Positions 56,109 to 64,000 of a stretch of 64,000 nt of DNA are shown one piece after another. The position numbers and the translations under genes were made by a program. Source of the stretch: Raineyella fluvialis. Lineage in GTDB: Bacteria; Actinomycetota; Actinomycetes; Propionibacteriales; Propionibacteriaceae. A model generated the notes under the pieces. The model was not told the origin of the DNA, searched no databases, and saw only the letters and a program-made list of their open reading frames with translations. Numbering within the stretch: the stretch's first letter is position 1; every line of letters starts with the position of its first letter. The DNA lies in contig NZ_CP045725.1 of assembly GCF_009646095.1 (NCBI RefSeq), positions 2,418,001-2,482,000 of the forward strand, in the 5' to 3' direction.

Positions 56109-57608
56109 TCACGCGCTCAGCAGGGGCTCCATCCAGGCCTCGATCGCGTCGGGGGTCCGCGGCAGCTTGTCCGAGAGGATTCGTGGGCCGTCCGCTGTGA
56201 TCAGCACGTCGTCCTCGAGGCGTACGCCGATGCCGCGCAGTTCCTCGGGCACCAGCAGGTCGGTGGACTTGAAGTACAGGCCGGGCTCCACCGTGATCAC
56301 CATGCCCTCGCGCAACGTGCCGAGGCGATAGTTCTCGTTGCGCGCCTGGGCACAGTCGTGGACGTCGATGCCGAGGTGGTGCGAGGTGCCGTGCACCATC
56401 CAGCGGCGATGCTGCCCGCCCTCCTCGGAGACCGACACCTCCGGAGTGACGGGGAGCAGGCCCCACTCGTACAGGCGTCGGGCCAGGACGCTGATGGCGG
56501 CCTGGTGCACGTCCTTGAAGGGGGTCCCCGGCCGGCACACCGACAGGGCCGCGTCGGCGGCCTCCAGCACGGCTTCGTAGACCTTCCGCTGGGCGGGGCT
56601 GAACCGGCCGTTGACGGGCAGGGTGCGGGTGATGTCCGCGGTGTAGAGGGTGTCCACCTCGATGCCGGCGTCGATCAGGATCAGGTCGCCGTCGCGGACA
56701 TCGCCGTCGTTGCGGATCCAGTGCAGTGTGCAGGCGTGGTCACCTGCTGCGGCGATGGTGTCGTAGCCGACAGCGTTGCCGTCGTGACGGGCGTACAGCC
56801 CGAAGACGCCCTCCACCCAGCGCTCGCCTCGTCCCTTGGCGACCGCGTCGGGGAAGGACCGGACCACCTCGGCGAACGCGCCGGCCGTACGATCGCAGGC
56901 CTGCTGCAGCTGGGAGACCTCGAAGTCGTCCTTGGTCAGGCGGAGCTCGGACAGGGCGGTCGCGAACTCGTCGTCCGGGGACGGCTGCTCGTCGTCACCG
57001 CTGGGCTGGACGCCGTGCTGCTCCCGCAGCGCGTCCACCTGGGCGGTCACCTCGGCGTCGGCCTCGCGGACGATCCGGATCCGGGTGGAGTCGGCGTTCT
57101 TGGCCAGGGCCGCGGGCAGTTGCTCGATCGGCGCACACGCCAGGCCGGTGAGGGCCGCCATCTCGTCGAGCGACTCCCGCTGGCCGACCCACATCTCCCC
57201 GTAGCGGGAGCTGGCATAGAACTCCTCGTCCGTGCGCGGGGCGCGCGGCTTGAAGAAGAGTGTCGCCTCATGGCCCTCGTCGGTGGGCTCGAGGACGAGG
57301 ACGGCGTCCGGCTCGCGGTCGGTGCCGAGGCCGGACAGGTGGGCGAACGCCGAGTGCGGCCGGAAACGGTAGTCGCAGTCGTTGTTGCGGACCTTCAGCT
57401 CGCCTGCGGGCAGCACCAGCCGCTCGCCGGGGAAGGCGGCGCCGATCCTCGTCCGTCGGGTCGCCGCCGGCCCGGCAGCGGGCAACGGCTCGGGCAGATC
57501 GGAGGAGTACGGGGCCCAACCGTCGACGATGAACGTGCGGAACGCCTCGGAGAACGGGCTCTGGCGGTTCGGGAGCTTGTCGGTGGTGGGGTCCTCGTCG
57601 TCAGCCAT
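56109..57608 (-). CDS. Aminopeptidase P (Xaa-Pro aminopeptidase)
   Basis: A 499-residue M24 metallopeptidase that removes the residue before proline. The N-terminal domain (from F-R-T-F-I-V-D-G-W) leads to the pita-bread catalytic domain. Its metal ligands are I-L-I-D-A-G-I-E and T-A-D-I-T-R-T (two Asp), the His in H-G-T-S-H-H-L-G, and the Glu residues in T-V-E-P-G-L-Y and V-R-L-E-D-D-V. The frame remains open far upstream of the ATG at 57608, but that part lies antisense to other genes and is not part of the protein. CAGAAT lies 7 nt upstream. Confidence 0.93.
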   Translation of the reverse strand: MADDEDPTTDKLPNRQSPFSEAFRTFIVDGWAPYSSDLPEPLPAAGPAATRRTRIGAAFPGERLVLPAGELKVRNNDCDYRFRPHSAFAHLSGLGTDREPDAVLVLEPTDEGHEATLFFKPRAPRTDEEFYASSRYGEMWVGQRESLDEMAALTGLACAPIEQLPAALAKNADSTRIRIVREADAEVTAQVDALREQHGVQPSGDDEQPSPDDEFATALSELRLTKDDFEVSQLQQACDRTAGAFAEVVRSFPDAVAKGRGERWVEGVFGLYARHDGNAVGYDTIAAAGDHACTLHWIRNDGDVRDGDLILIDAGIEVDTLYTADITRTLPVNGRFSPAQRKVYEAVLEAADAALSVCRPGTPFKDVHQAAISVLARRLYEWGLLPVTPEVSVSEEGGQHRRWMVHGTSHHLGIDVHDCAQARNENYRLGTLREGMVITVEPGLYFKSTDLLVPEELRGIGVRLEDDVLITADGPRILSDKLPRTPDAIEAWMEPLLSA

Positions 57609-57615
57609 GCGTCCC

Positions 57616-57621
57616 ATTCTG
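57616..57621 (-). promoter_or_regulatory. Possible -10 hexamer CAGAAT for the aminopeptidase gene
   Basis: On the minus strand CAGAAT precedes the ATG at 57608 by 7 nt. Its first base departs from the TANNNT form, so confidence is low. Confidence 0.3.
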
Positions 57622-57667
57622 CACCTGGGGCATCCCGGGCCCGGAGCGGGCGAGGCCTCGGGCTCGG

Positions 57668-58894
57668 TCAGTGCAGGTAACCGGCGAGGCGGGGACGGAC
57701 GACCATGAACGCGGTCAGACCGACCAGGCTGGTCGCGAGCAGGATGACCGCGAGCGGCGTCGGGCTGTCGCGGGTGACGAGTCCGACGACCGGCGCCATC
57801 ACGCCACCGACGCCGAAGCGGACGGCGCCGAGCAGGGCGGCGGCGGTGCCGGCGGTGCGTCCCTGCCGGTGCAGGGTGATGACGGTGAGGTTGGCGTTGT
57901 GCATCGCCACCAGCGCCATCGCGAAGGGCAGCGGCGCCACGAAGCCGACGACGCCGCCGGCGCCGGTCGAGACGAGCAGCACCATCACGGCGGCCACCAG
58001 CACGGACGCGACAGTGGCGCCGAACTCCGTCCGGGCCAGTCCGAATCGCCGCAGCAGAACGGGGTTCAGCTGCCCGCCGACCACCAACGACAGCCCGATG
58101 CCGCCGAAGACCAGGGCATACACCTGCGGGCTCAGTCCGTACTGCCCCTGGAGGATGAACGAGGAGCCGGAGATGTAGCTGAACAGGGTCCCGGCGCCGG
58201 CGGCACTGCCGATGACCATGGCGATCACCACCGGGTCCCGGAACAGGCGCAGATAGGCCGCGGCGGTGACCGAGGGGTGCAGTCGCGTCCGGTGCTCGGC
58301 CGGCAGTGTCTCGGGCAGGAAGAACAGCGCCGCCAGCATCAGTACCAGGCCGGCGACGGCGAGGAAGACGAAGGTGCCCTGCCAGGACATCAGACGGAGC
58401 ATGAAGCCGCCGACCGACGGGGCGAGCACGGGGGCCAGCCCCATCACCAGCATCAGCCGCGACATCAGGCTCGCCGCACGCTCGCCGGTGAAGAGGTCCC
58501 GCACCACCGCCATCGCCGTGATCGCCGATGCCGTCCCGGCCAGCCCCTGCAGCACGCGCAACGCGATGAGGAGCCGGACGTCCGCGGCCATCGCGCAGCC
58601 GATCGACAGCACGACGTGCGCCGACATCCCGGTGATGACGGGGATCCTGCGGCCCAGTGCGTCCGACAACGGCCCGGTGATCAGCTGGCCGACGCCGAGC
58701 CCGATCAGCGAGCCGGCGAGGGTGGCCTGAATCTGGCTGTGGCTGGCGCTGAGTTCGCGCGCCATGTCGGGGAAGGCCGGCAGATAGACGTCCGTGGACA
58801 GGGGGCCGATGGCGGCCAGCAGGCCGAGGACGACGACGAGGCGTACGTACGTGGTGCGGCCGATCGGCTCGCCGGACGAGAGGGCGCTGGCCAT
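57668..58894 (-). CDS. Bcr/CflA-type MFS drug exporter
   Basis: A twelve-helix exporter of 408 residues. The first helix reads L-L-A-A-I-G-P-L-S-T-D-V-Y-L-P-A-F-P, diagnostic for the Bcr/CflA group, with motif A G-P-L-S-D-A-L-G-R-R and the R-V-L-Q-G-L-A-G helix 4 block near 118. Substrates are likely hydrophobic drugs or dipeptides, but unproven. The ATG at 58894 has GGAGG 6 nt upstream. A possible in-frame ATG at 58987 has no ribosome site. It lies 59 bp upstream of the aminopeptidase gene. Confidence 0.87.
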   Translation of the reverse strand: MASALSSGEPIGRTTYVRLVVVLGLLAAIGPLSTDVYLPAFPDMARELSASHSQIQATLAGSLIGLGVGQLITGPLSDALGRRIPVITGMSAHVVLSIGCAMAADVRLLIALRVLQGLAGTASAITAMAVVRDLFTGERAASLMSRLMLVMGLAPVLAPSVGGFMLRLMSWQGTFVFLAVAGLVLMLAALFFLPETLPAEHRTRLHPSVTAAAYLRLFRDPVVIAMVIGSAAGAGTLFSYISGSSFILQGQYGLSPQVYALVFGGIGLSLVVGGQLNPVLLRRFGLARTEFGATVASVLVAAVMVLLVSTGAGGVVGFVAPLPFAMALVAMHNANLTVITLHRQGRTAGTAAALLGAVRFGVGGVMAPVVGLVTRDSPTPLAVILLATSLVGLTAFMVVRPRLAGYLH

Positions 58895-59108
58895 GGAACC
58901 TCCGGGACGGGGCGGGCGAAACAGGCCGATCAGACCAGAGCGCGTACGGCCCTGGCCAGTTTCGCGTGCCGTTCGGCGGGAAGACACGGACGTCTACGTC
59001 CGCTGGTGCGGCCGCCGCTGTCCTGAGGAGACGCTGTCCTGACGAGAAGCGATGGACGGTGCCCCGGGTCGATAGAGTGGGGAACCACATCGGAACAGCG
59101 GAGGACGA

Positions 59109-59852
59109 ATGGCGATGAAGGTCCCGGCGAGCGTACAGCGCAGGCTTCTTGACCTGAACAAGGTCGACACCACTCTCGTACGGCTCTCGCACCGCCGGAA
59201 GAACCTCCCGGAGCACGCCGAGGTGCTGCGGATCCAGGCGCAGCTGGCGACGATCGATGACGAGCTGACCGCCGCCGAGACCGCCGTCGCCGACGGTGAG
59301 CTGGAGCAGCGTCGCGCCGAGCAGGAGCTCGAGCCGGTCCGTGAGCGGCGCCGCCGCGACCAGGCCCGGATCGACAAGGGCGATGTGGATGCCAAGGCGC
59401 TGCGCGGCCTGGTCGACGAGGTCGCCCACCTCGACCGGCGGATCGGCGAGCTGGAGGATGCCGAGCTGGAGGCGATGGAGCGTCTCGAGGAGGTCACCGC
59501 CCTGCGGGACGAGGTGGCCGCCCGTCATGGCCGGTTGGACGCCGAGCTGAAGGCCGCTGTCGCGGCCCGGACGAAGGTCGCCCAGGCCATCGACACGGAA
59601 GCCAAGGAGCAGCTCGCCGTCCGGGGGGTCATCGTCCAGGACCTCCCGCAGGACCTGTTCGCGCTGTATGAGAAGGTGCGCCAGCATTCGGGATCCGGCG
59701 CCGCGGCGCTGGTAGCCCGCCGCTGCGAGGGCTGCGGCCTGGAGGCGAACGCCTCCGACCTGCGGGCGTACGCCGCGGCGGCCTCCGACGATGTCATCCG
59801 CTGTGCGGAGTGCGGCCGGATCCTGGTGCGGACGGCCGAATCGGGTCTCTGA
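59109..59852 (+). CDS. Coiled-coil C4-zinc-ribbon protein (Rv2229c-like)
   Basis: A 247-residue protein made of a long antiparallel coiled coil (about residues 5-170, rich in Glu, Arg, Leu) and a C-terminal zinc ribbon R-C-E-G-C-G ... R-C-A-E-C-G. It matches the widespread actinobacterial family typified by Rv2229c, found near RNase HI genes in mycobacteria; related proteins in other phyla are thought to act on nucleic acids or ribosomes. Function here is unproven. GGAGG lies 5 nt before the ATG at 59109. TAGAGT (59072-59077) may be its -10. Confidence 0.85.
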   Translation: MAMKVPASVQRRLLDLNKVDTTLVRLSHRRKNLPEHAEVLRIQAQLATIDDELTAAETAVADGELEQRRAEQELEPVRERRRRDQARIDKGDVDAKALRGLVDEVAHLDRRIGELEDAELEAMERLEEVTALRDEVAARHGRLDAELKAAVAARTKVAQAIDTEAKEQLAVRGVIVQDLPQDLFALYEKVRQHSGSGAAALVARRCEGCGLEANASDLRAYAAAASDDVIRCAECGRILVRTAESGL

Positions 59853-59940
59853 GCCACCTCCTCCGGCCGTACGCAGGACTGCGGCGCCCGGCCCACCTCA
59901 GGCATCTGCCGTCCAGGCCGATGCCTGCCGGCGTTCGACG

Positions 59941-59946
59941 TAGGGT
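59941..59946 (+). promoter_or_regulatory. -10 hexamer TAGGGT, leaderless start of the RNB gene
   Basis: TAGGGT is followed by 6 nt and the ATG at 59953, with no Shine-Dalgarno. Confidence 0.55.
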
Positions 59947-59952
59947 GGGGCC

Positions 59953-61386
59953 ATGCCAGCGCGCCATCTCAACGTGCATGGCGTCGTCCCGGCCGCGCTC
60001 GCCGAGGGGGTCGCCCGTCTGCAGGCCAGTCTGAACGTTCCCGACGGCTTCCCCGCCGAAGTGCTCGCGGCCGCCGAGGAGGCCAGCCGGTCGCCCCGGC
60101 TGCCCGCGTACGACCGCACCGATCTCGACCTCGTCACGATCGACCCGCCGGGTGCTCGCGACCTGGACCAAGCGGTCCACATCGCCCGGGACGGTGCCGG
60201 CTACCTGGTGTCGTACGCCATCGCCGACGTCGCCGCGTTCGTCCGGCCCGGCGACCCGATCGATGGGGAGGCGCACCGCCGCGGCCAGACCTTCTACGCC
60301 CCCCACCGCCGCTTCCCGCTGCACCCGCCGGTGCTGTCCGAGGGCGCCGCGAGCCTGCTGCCGGGGGAGGTCCGGCCGGCGCTGCTGTGGCAGATCCGGC
60401 TCGACCACGACGGGGCGACACTGGAGAAGGACGTGCGGCGGGCGCTGGTCCGCTCCCGGGCCCAGCTCAGCTATGACGAGGTCCAACTCGACCTCGACAC
60501 CGACCGGGCCGACGACTCGCTGCACCTGCTGCAGCAGGTCGGCCTGCTGCGGGAGGAACGGGAGGTCGCCCGCGGCGGGGTCAGCCTCAACATCCCCGAG
60601 CAGGAGATCGAGGTCCGCTCACCGGGGCGCTGGCGGCTGCAGTTCCGCCGCCCCGTCCGGGTCGAGGACTGGAACGCCCAGATCTCCTTGCTGACGGGGA
60701 TGGCCGCCGCCCGGATCATGCTCGACCACAACGTCGGGATCCTCCGCACCCTGCCCCCGGCAGAGCCGACCGCGTTGGCCAAGCTCCGCCGGACGGCGGC
60801 CGCCCTGGACATCGCGTGGCCGACGGGGCAGCCGTACCCGGAGTTCATCCGCACCCTCGACATGAACCGGCCCGAGGACGCGGCGATGGGCTACTCGGCG
60901 ACCATGCTGTTCCGCGGGGCCGACTACGACGCCTTCGTCGGCAGCCGTCCACTGCTGGACGTCCATGCCGCGCTGGCGACCGAGTACTCCCACGTCACCG
61001 CACCCCTGCGCCGGCTGGTGGACCGCTACACGGAGGAGACCTGTGTGGCGCTGTGCGCGGGCCGACCCGTGCCGGAGTGGGTGCTGGCCGCGTACGAGAA
61101 GCTGCCCGAGGAGATGAACGCCTCCAACGCCCGTGCGGCGACCTTCGAGCACTCGATCATCGACATGACCGAGGCGCTGACCCTTTCCGGACGGGTGGGG
61201 CAGGAGTTCCTCGGCACCGTGATCGAGCTGCGCGGGAAGGCCCCCGAGCGGGCCCGGGTGATGATCTCCAAGCCCGCCGTGGAGGCGGACGTGGTCGGCA
61301 CTCCGCCGCTGGGGGAGCGGCTGAGGGTCCGCCTCGACCGAGTCGACGTCGCCGCCGGCCGGACGGAATTCAGCCTGATCCCGTGA
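59953..61386 (+). CDS. RNB-domain ribonuclease
   Basis: A 477-residue enzyme of the RNase II/R family. After a short N-terminal domain, the RNB catalytic core has V-T-I-D-P-P-G-A-R-D-L-D-Q-A-V with the metal Asp residues, A-D-V-A-A-F-V near 88 and Y-S-H-V-T-A-P-L-R-R-L-V-D-R near 340. It is shorter than E. coli RNase II/R and lacks a recognisable S1 domain, as is typical of the compact actinobacterial form. It should degrade RNA from the 3' end. It ends 180 bp upstream of the RNase P RNA gene. Confidence 0.87.
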   Translation: MPARHLNVHGVVPAALAEGVARLQASLNVPDGFPAEVLAAAEEASRSPRLPAYDRTDLDLVTIDPPGARDLDQAVHIARDGAGYLVSYAIADVAAFVRPGDPIDGEAHRRGQTFYAPHRRFPLHPPVLSEGAASLLPGEVRPALLWQIRLDHDGATLEKDVRRALVRSRAQLSYDEVQLDLDTDRADDSLHLLQQVGLLREEREVARGGVSLNIPEQEIEVRSPGRWRLQFRRPVRVEDWNAQISLLTGMAAARIMLDHNVGILRTLPPAEPTALAKLRRTAAALDIAWPTGQPYPEFIRTLDMNRPEDAAMGYSATMLFRGADYDAFVGSRPLLDVHAALATEYSHVTAPLRRLVDRYTEETCVALCAGRPVPEWVLAAYEKLPEEMNASNARAATFEHSIIDMTEALTLSGRVGQEFLGTVIELRGKAPERARVMISKPAVEADVVGTPPLGERLRVRLDRVDVAAGRTEFSLIP

Positions 61387-61402
61387 GCGTGGTCGATGGC
61401 AG

Positions 61403-61504
61403 GTGAGCGGATTCTGGCGGCTCGATGCCCGCCCCGGTCAGACGACCGCGCCATTACGTGGTGTCGTCGGCGACTGGCCCTCTCCGCCGCCAGTTTTCGC
61501 TCAC
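61403..61504. repeat. Imperfect 19-bp inverted repeat before rnpB
   Basis: 61403-61421 and 61486-61504 pair at 16 of 19 positions, and GACGAC (61441-61446) with GTCGTC (61463-61468) pair inside. The gap 61387-61566 has no gene. The structure may terminate the RNB transcript or be a small folded RNA. Confidence 0.45.
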
Positions 61505-61554
61505 GTCACGCCGGCCACTCGCCGGCGCCGGAAACCCCGGTCGCCCGGATGCCG

Positions 61555-61560
61555 TAGACT
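61555..61560 (+). promoter_or_regulatory. -10 hexamer TAGACT of rnpB
   Basis: TAGACT lies 6 nt before the predicted 5' end of the RNase P RNA. Confidence 0.5.
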
Positions 61561-61566
61561 GGTGCG

Positions 61567-61930
61567 TCGGACGAGTCGAGCGGACGGCCGCGGCACGCGA
61601 GTGCTGAGGAAAGTCCGGGCTCCACAGAGCAGGGTGGTGGGTAACGCCCACCCGGGGTGACCCGCGGGACAGTGCCACAGAAAGCAGACCGCCCGCCTCC
61701 ACGGCGGGTAAGGGTGAAACGGTGGTGCAAGAGACCACCAGCACCCCAGGTGACTGGGGTGGCTCGGTAAACCCCACCCGGAGCAAGACCAGACAGGGAG
61801 CGTCCGAGGGCTGCTCGCCCGAGCTCCCGGGTAGGTCGCGCGAGGCCGCTGGTAACAGCGGTCCAAGATAGATGGTCGTCGGCGCCCTCGGGCGTCACAG
61901 AACCCGGCTTACAGCTCGACTCGTCCCCCT
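61567..61930 (+). ncRNA. rnpB: RNase P RNA, class A
   Basis: The catalytic RNA of RNase P, which trims tRNA 5' leaders. The P1 helix is formed by GGACGAGTCGAGC (61569-61581) and GCTCGACTCGTCC (61914-61926), a perfect 13-bp match. The conserved core is present: GAGGAAAGTCCGGGC near 61607, ACAGAAA near 61677, GTAAACCCCACCCGGAGCAA near 61769, and ending AGATAGATG ... ACAGAACCCGGCTTAC. Ends are approximate. No protein frame on either strand is credible here. Confidence 0.93.
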
Positions 61931-62016
61931 CTTCCTCGGATCCCCTCTGTCTCCTCGGATTACGTCTTCCTCGCTTCACGCGACGGGCCGCTGATCCGGA
62001 CGCCGCGCTGATCCCC

Positions 62017-62535
62017 TTACTTCTTCTTGTCCTTCTTCTCGTCGATGACGCCGCCGATGAAGCCGCCGATCTGGCCGCCGAGCACTCCGCCCGCTACGCC
62101 GCCGAGGATGGCCCCGATCCCGGCCCCGATTCCTGCCAGCGACGAGCCGTAACTCAGCCTGTAGACGACCACGGTCGGGGAGCCGTCCGGGCCCGGGTTG
62201 ACGTCGAAGGCCCCGACATTGGCCGACGCGATGATCAGCGCGACGGGACTCGTCCGGCCGCTGACGGCCAGCTTGTCGTAGACGGCCCGGGACTCGAAGT
62301 AGGCCCGCGCGGGGTCGATCTTGCCCTCGCCGGCCTCGCGACCGATCTTGAACAGGCTCAGCAGGATCGACTTCTCCTCGCCGGTGACGAGGTCGGCCTC
62401 GAGCAGCCGATCGAGGATCTGCTCGTGTTCGGCGACGAGGTCACCGTTCGACTCGGTCATGATCCGCCGCGCCTCGGCGCGGGCGGCGTGCAGGCCCTCG
62501 GTCATCCCGATGACCGCGTACGGAGCGTCGTCCAT
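62017..62535 (-). CDS. Hypothetical protein with C-terminal glycine zipper
   Basis: A 172-residue protein. The N-terminal 75 residues are acidic and helical, with a middle alpha/beta stretch (V-A-L-I-I-A-S-A-N-V). Residues 130-165 are a glycine-zipper membrane segment (G-I-G-A-G-I-G-A-I-L-G-G-V-A-G-G-V-L-G-G), ending in a Lys-rich tail. Such segments insert into or oligomerise at membranes. I do not recognise the family. The ATG at 62535 has AGGAGG 6 nt upstream. It is transcribed toward rnpB. Confidence 0.65.
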   Translation of the reverse strand: MDDAPYAVIGMTEGLHAARAEARRIMTESNGDLVAEHEQILDRLLEADLVTGEEKSILLSLFKIGREAGEGKIDPARAYFESRAVYDKLAVSGRTSPVALIIASANVGAFDVNPGPDGSPTVVVYRLSYGSSLAGIGAGIGAILGGVAGGVLGGQIGGFIGGVIDEKKDKKK

Positions 62536-62621
62536 GGTGTCCTCCTGGCAGTGGAACGGCTCAGCCGGAGTTGACGAGCATCCGGCAGAGCACGGATGGG
62601 TCGGTCCACCGCCAGTATCGA

Positions 62622-62641
62622 CCCACGGTCGCGACCGTGGG
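62622..62641. terminator. 20-bp perfect palindrome
   Basis: CCCACGGTCGCGACCGTGGG is its own reverse complement. It lies 50 nt downstream of the ABC ATPase stop and 87 nt upstream of the glycine-zipper start, so it could be the terminator of the former or an operator of the latter. Confidence 0.45.
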
Positions 62642-62690
62642 AAGGGTCACCTTACTGCCGGGCGCAGGCCGGGCAGTGACGCCGTCGTGC

Positions 62691-64000
62691 TCAGCCGACC
62701 TGGGTCAGCGCCGCGGAGAGTTCGTCGGGCGAGAGGGGGGATCCCTCGACGGTGCGGACGATCTGGCCCCGGTCCATCACCAGCACCCGGCGGCAGCTGC
62801 GGACGAGCTCGTCGACGTCGGACGAGACCAGGAGGACCGCGGCACCGTTCTCCGCCGCGTCGTTGAGCTTCTCCCGCATCACCGCGCGGGCGTCGAAGTC
62901 CAAGCCCCGGCCCGGTTCGTTGACGATGAGGACGTCGGCCTCCTGCGTCATCAGCTCGTCCAGCAGGACCATCTGCTGCTGGCCACCCGACAGCGTCGAC
63001 CCGACGCTCTCGAGCTTCTCCCCATGGCGGATGGCGCGACGACCGCGCAGTCTCTTGGTCGCCGAGTGGAGCTTCTCGAGAGCCCCCAGGATGGTCGCGA
63101 TCCCGTCGACCTCCGATTCGAAGCTCGACCCGTCGGACCAACCACCGGTGAGCATCGCTCGGGCCACGGAACGCTTCCGCTCCTCGCCCGTCTCCTCGTC
63201 GGGGCCGGCCAGGTAGGCGACCTTGAGCAGTGCGGCGTCCTCGGGGGAGGAGATGGTCCGGTTGTAGCCGTTGATCCGCAGGGTCCGGAAGGTCCCCGGG
63301 GCGCGCCCGTTGAGGGCCCCGACGATGGCGTCCTGACCAGCTCGACGGGAACCGGTGATCCCCAGCACCTCACCGGAGAAGACGCTGAACGACAGGTCCT
63401 CGACCCCCTGACCGCTCATGCCGGGGGCGGTCAGGCCGACCACCTCGAGAATGATCTGCTGCGACTCGTCGCCGGCCTCGTCGGCGTACGTCCGTCCGTC
63501 GTCGGAGGCCATGGCGCGGCGGCCCCGGCCGGGAGCGGTGGGCGGGGCTTGGGGGGCGGGCGCCTCGACGACCGGTGCTTCGACGGCGGGTGCTTCAACG
63601 GCAGGCTGCACGACGGGTGCCTCGACGGGTGCTTCGACGACCGGTGCCTCGAAGGTGGGCGCCGCTGCGGCGGGGGGAACGGCCGGCTTCCGCGCCGGGC
63701 CGGCGGTCCACGGGCTGGTCATCGAACGGGGGACCGCCCAGCTGTCCATGGGCTCGGGGGTCGGAGAAGGCTCGAAAGCCGGTGCGGCCGGTGCGGTGGG
63801 CGGGACGTACGGTGCGGGGTCGGCCGACCGCTGCGGCGCATGGGTCGTCGGCGCCTCGGCGGAGGCCCCCGGTGCCGACGGCTGGGCGGCCTCGGCCTCC
63901 TCGCGGGCGAACTCCTCGTCCATCCGGTCGGGGAACCAGGCCCGCCGAGCGCCCCGGGTACGCATGTGGGCGGCGATGTCGTCGACCGTGACCTGCCGGG
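62691..64000 (-). CDS. Sugar-type ABC ATPase, second ATPase domain with long Pro/Ala linker (5' cut by window edge)
   Basis: The frame is open at base 64000, so the N-terminal part is missing; the first visible stretch (V-T-V-D-D-I-A-A-H-M) looks like the end of a first ATPase domain. Next is a linker of roughly 150 residues (63480-63910) rich in Pro, Ala, Val and Glu, with repeats of V-E-A-P. Then comes an ABC domain like the second half of RbsA/XylG: degenerate Walker A (G-S-R-R-A-G-Q-D), L-S-G-G-Q-Q-Q-M signature, and Walker B V-L-I-V-N-E-P, where Asn replaces the usual Asp. It may bind nucleotide poorly. Transport substrate unknown. Confidence 0.75.
   Translation of the reverse strand, partial: RQVTVDDIAAHMRTRGARRAWFPDRMDEEFAREEAEAAQPSAPGASAEAPTTHAPQRSADPAPYVPPTAPAAPAFEPSPTPEPMDSWAVPRSMTSPWTAGPARKPAVPPAAAAPTFEAPVVEAPVEAPVVQPAVEAPAVEAPVVEAPAPQAPPTAPGRGRRAMASDDGRTYADEAGDESQQIILEVVGLTAPGMSGQGVEDLSFSVFSGEVLGITGSRRAGQDAIVGALNGRAPGTFRTLRINGYNRTISSPEDAALLKVAYLAGPDEETGEERKRSVARAMLTGGWSDGSSFESEVDGIATILGALEKLHSATKRLRGRRAIRHGEKLESVGSTLSGGQQQMVLLDELMTQEADVLIVNEPGRGLDFDARAVMREKLNDAAENGAAVLLVSSDVDELVRSCRRVLVMDRGQIVRTVEGSPLSPDELSAALTQVG

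Noticed and set aside
57609-59687. In-frame upstream extension of aminopeptidase P to more than 1100 codons
   Set aside because: The extension runs across the MFS and zinc-ribbon genes in a non-coding frame and has no family similarity; the ATG at 57608 fits the family's N-terminus.

Overview
The window reads as chromosomal DNA from a high-GC actinobacterium. The evidence is dense G/C-ending codon use, many GTG starts, a mycothiol deacetylase (mshB), a DinB/MDMPI mycothiol-dependent enzyme, a monomeric NADP isocitrate dehydrogenase, and a gene order from about 42.4 to 56.1 kb that follows the mycobacterial Rv1202-Rv1234 block (dapE, LOG, DUF3117, glgA/glgC, O-methyltransferase, htrA, tatB, mrp, DUF1003, MgtE/CBS). 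My best guess, from overall flavour only, is a member of the Propionibacteriaceae or a near relative. I see no prophage, IS element, CRISPR array, tRNA gene or defence island; the content is mostly housekeeping.

Layout. 0-12.9 kb: a NUDIX hydrolase cut by the left edge, a stand-alone cytochrome b, a Pth2-type peptidyl-tRNA hydrolase, flavin reductase, an iron-sulfur repair protein, an epoxide-hydrolase-like enzyme, a SLAC1/TehA channel, an Fpg-type glycosylase, two SDR enzymes, a lipid kinase and icd. 13.0-17.9 kb: a minus-strand run of RNase HI fusion, then a CDP-alcohol phosphatidyltransferase, a DUF2520 protein and panD, panB and panC. 17.9-27.3 kb: transporters (MFS, CorA), an O-antigen-ligase-like membrane protein and small enzymes. 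27.3-33.5 kb: a complete oligopeptide/dipeptide-type ABC importer (lipoprotein, two permeases, two ATPases). 33.6-44.7 kb: mshB, a VanW protein, fdxA-dapC, dapD, a DHA2 exporter, dapE, LOG and DUF3117. 44.9-56.1 kb: glgA/glgC, O-methyltransferase, dapA, htrA-tatB, mrp, DUF1003, MgtE/CBS and a CitE-like lyase. 56.1-64 kb: aminopeptidase P, an MFS exporter, a zinc-ribbon protein, an RNB nuclease, RNase P RNA, a glycine-zipper protein and the C-terminal part of a two-domain sugar-type ABC ATPase cut by the right edge.

How the genes fit together. Four lysine/diaminopimelate genes (dapC, dapD, dapE, dapA) lie within 12 kb and give most of the succinylase branch that makes meso-diaminopimelate for peptidoglycan. 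The pan genes make pantothenate; the DUF2520 protein in the same operon could supply the otherwise absent ketopantoate reductase. glgA and glgC diverge from a shared region and make the glycogen / maltose-1-phosphate precursor. The dpp-like operon imports peptides and is followed by mycothiol synthesis.

Two window-wide patterns deserve attention. First, twelve otherwise intact genes each carry one (one gene, two) single-base losses, placed in G or C runs wherever the site can be fixed. Restoring the base gives full-length proteins, so this looks like consensus error rather than gene decay. Second, many genes have a TANNNT -10 hexamer 6-7 nt before the start codon and no Shine-Dalgarno, which implies widespread leaderless transcription. 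The most unusual proteins are a TatB with a perfect EF-hand loop, an RNase HI fused to an NTF2-like domain, a cytochrome b with an external domain of about 200 residues, and an ABC ATPase with a long Pro/Ala/Val/Glu linker. A 132-bp nested inverted repeat lies downstream of glgC.
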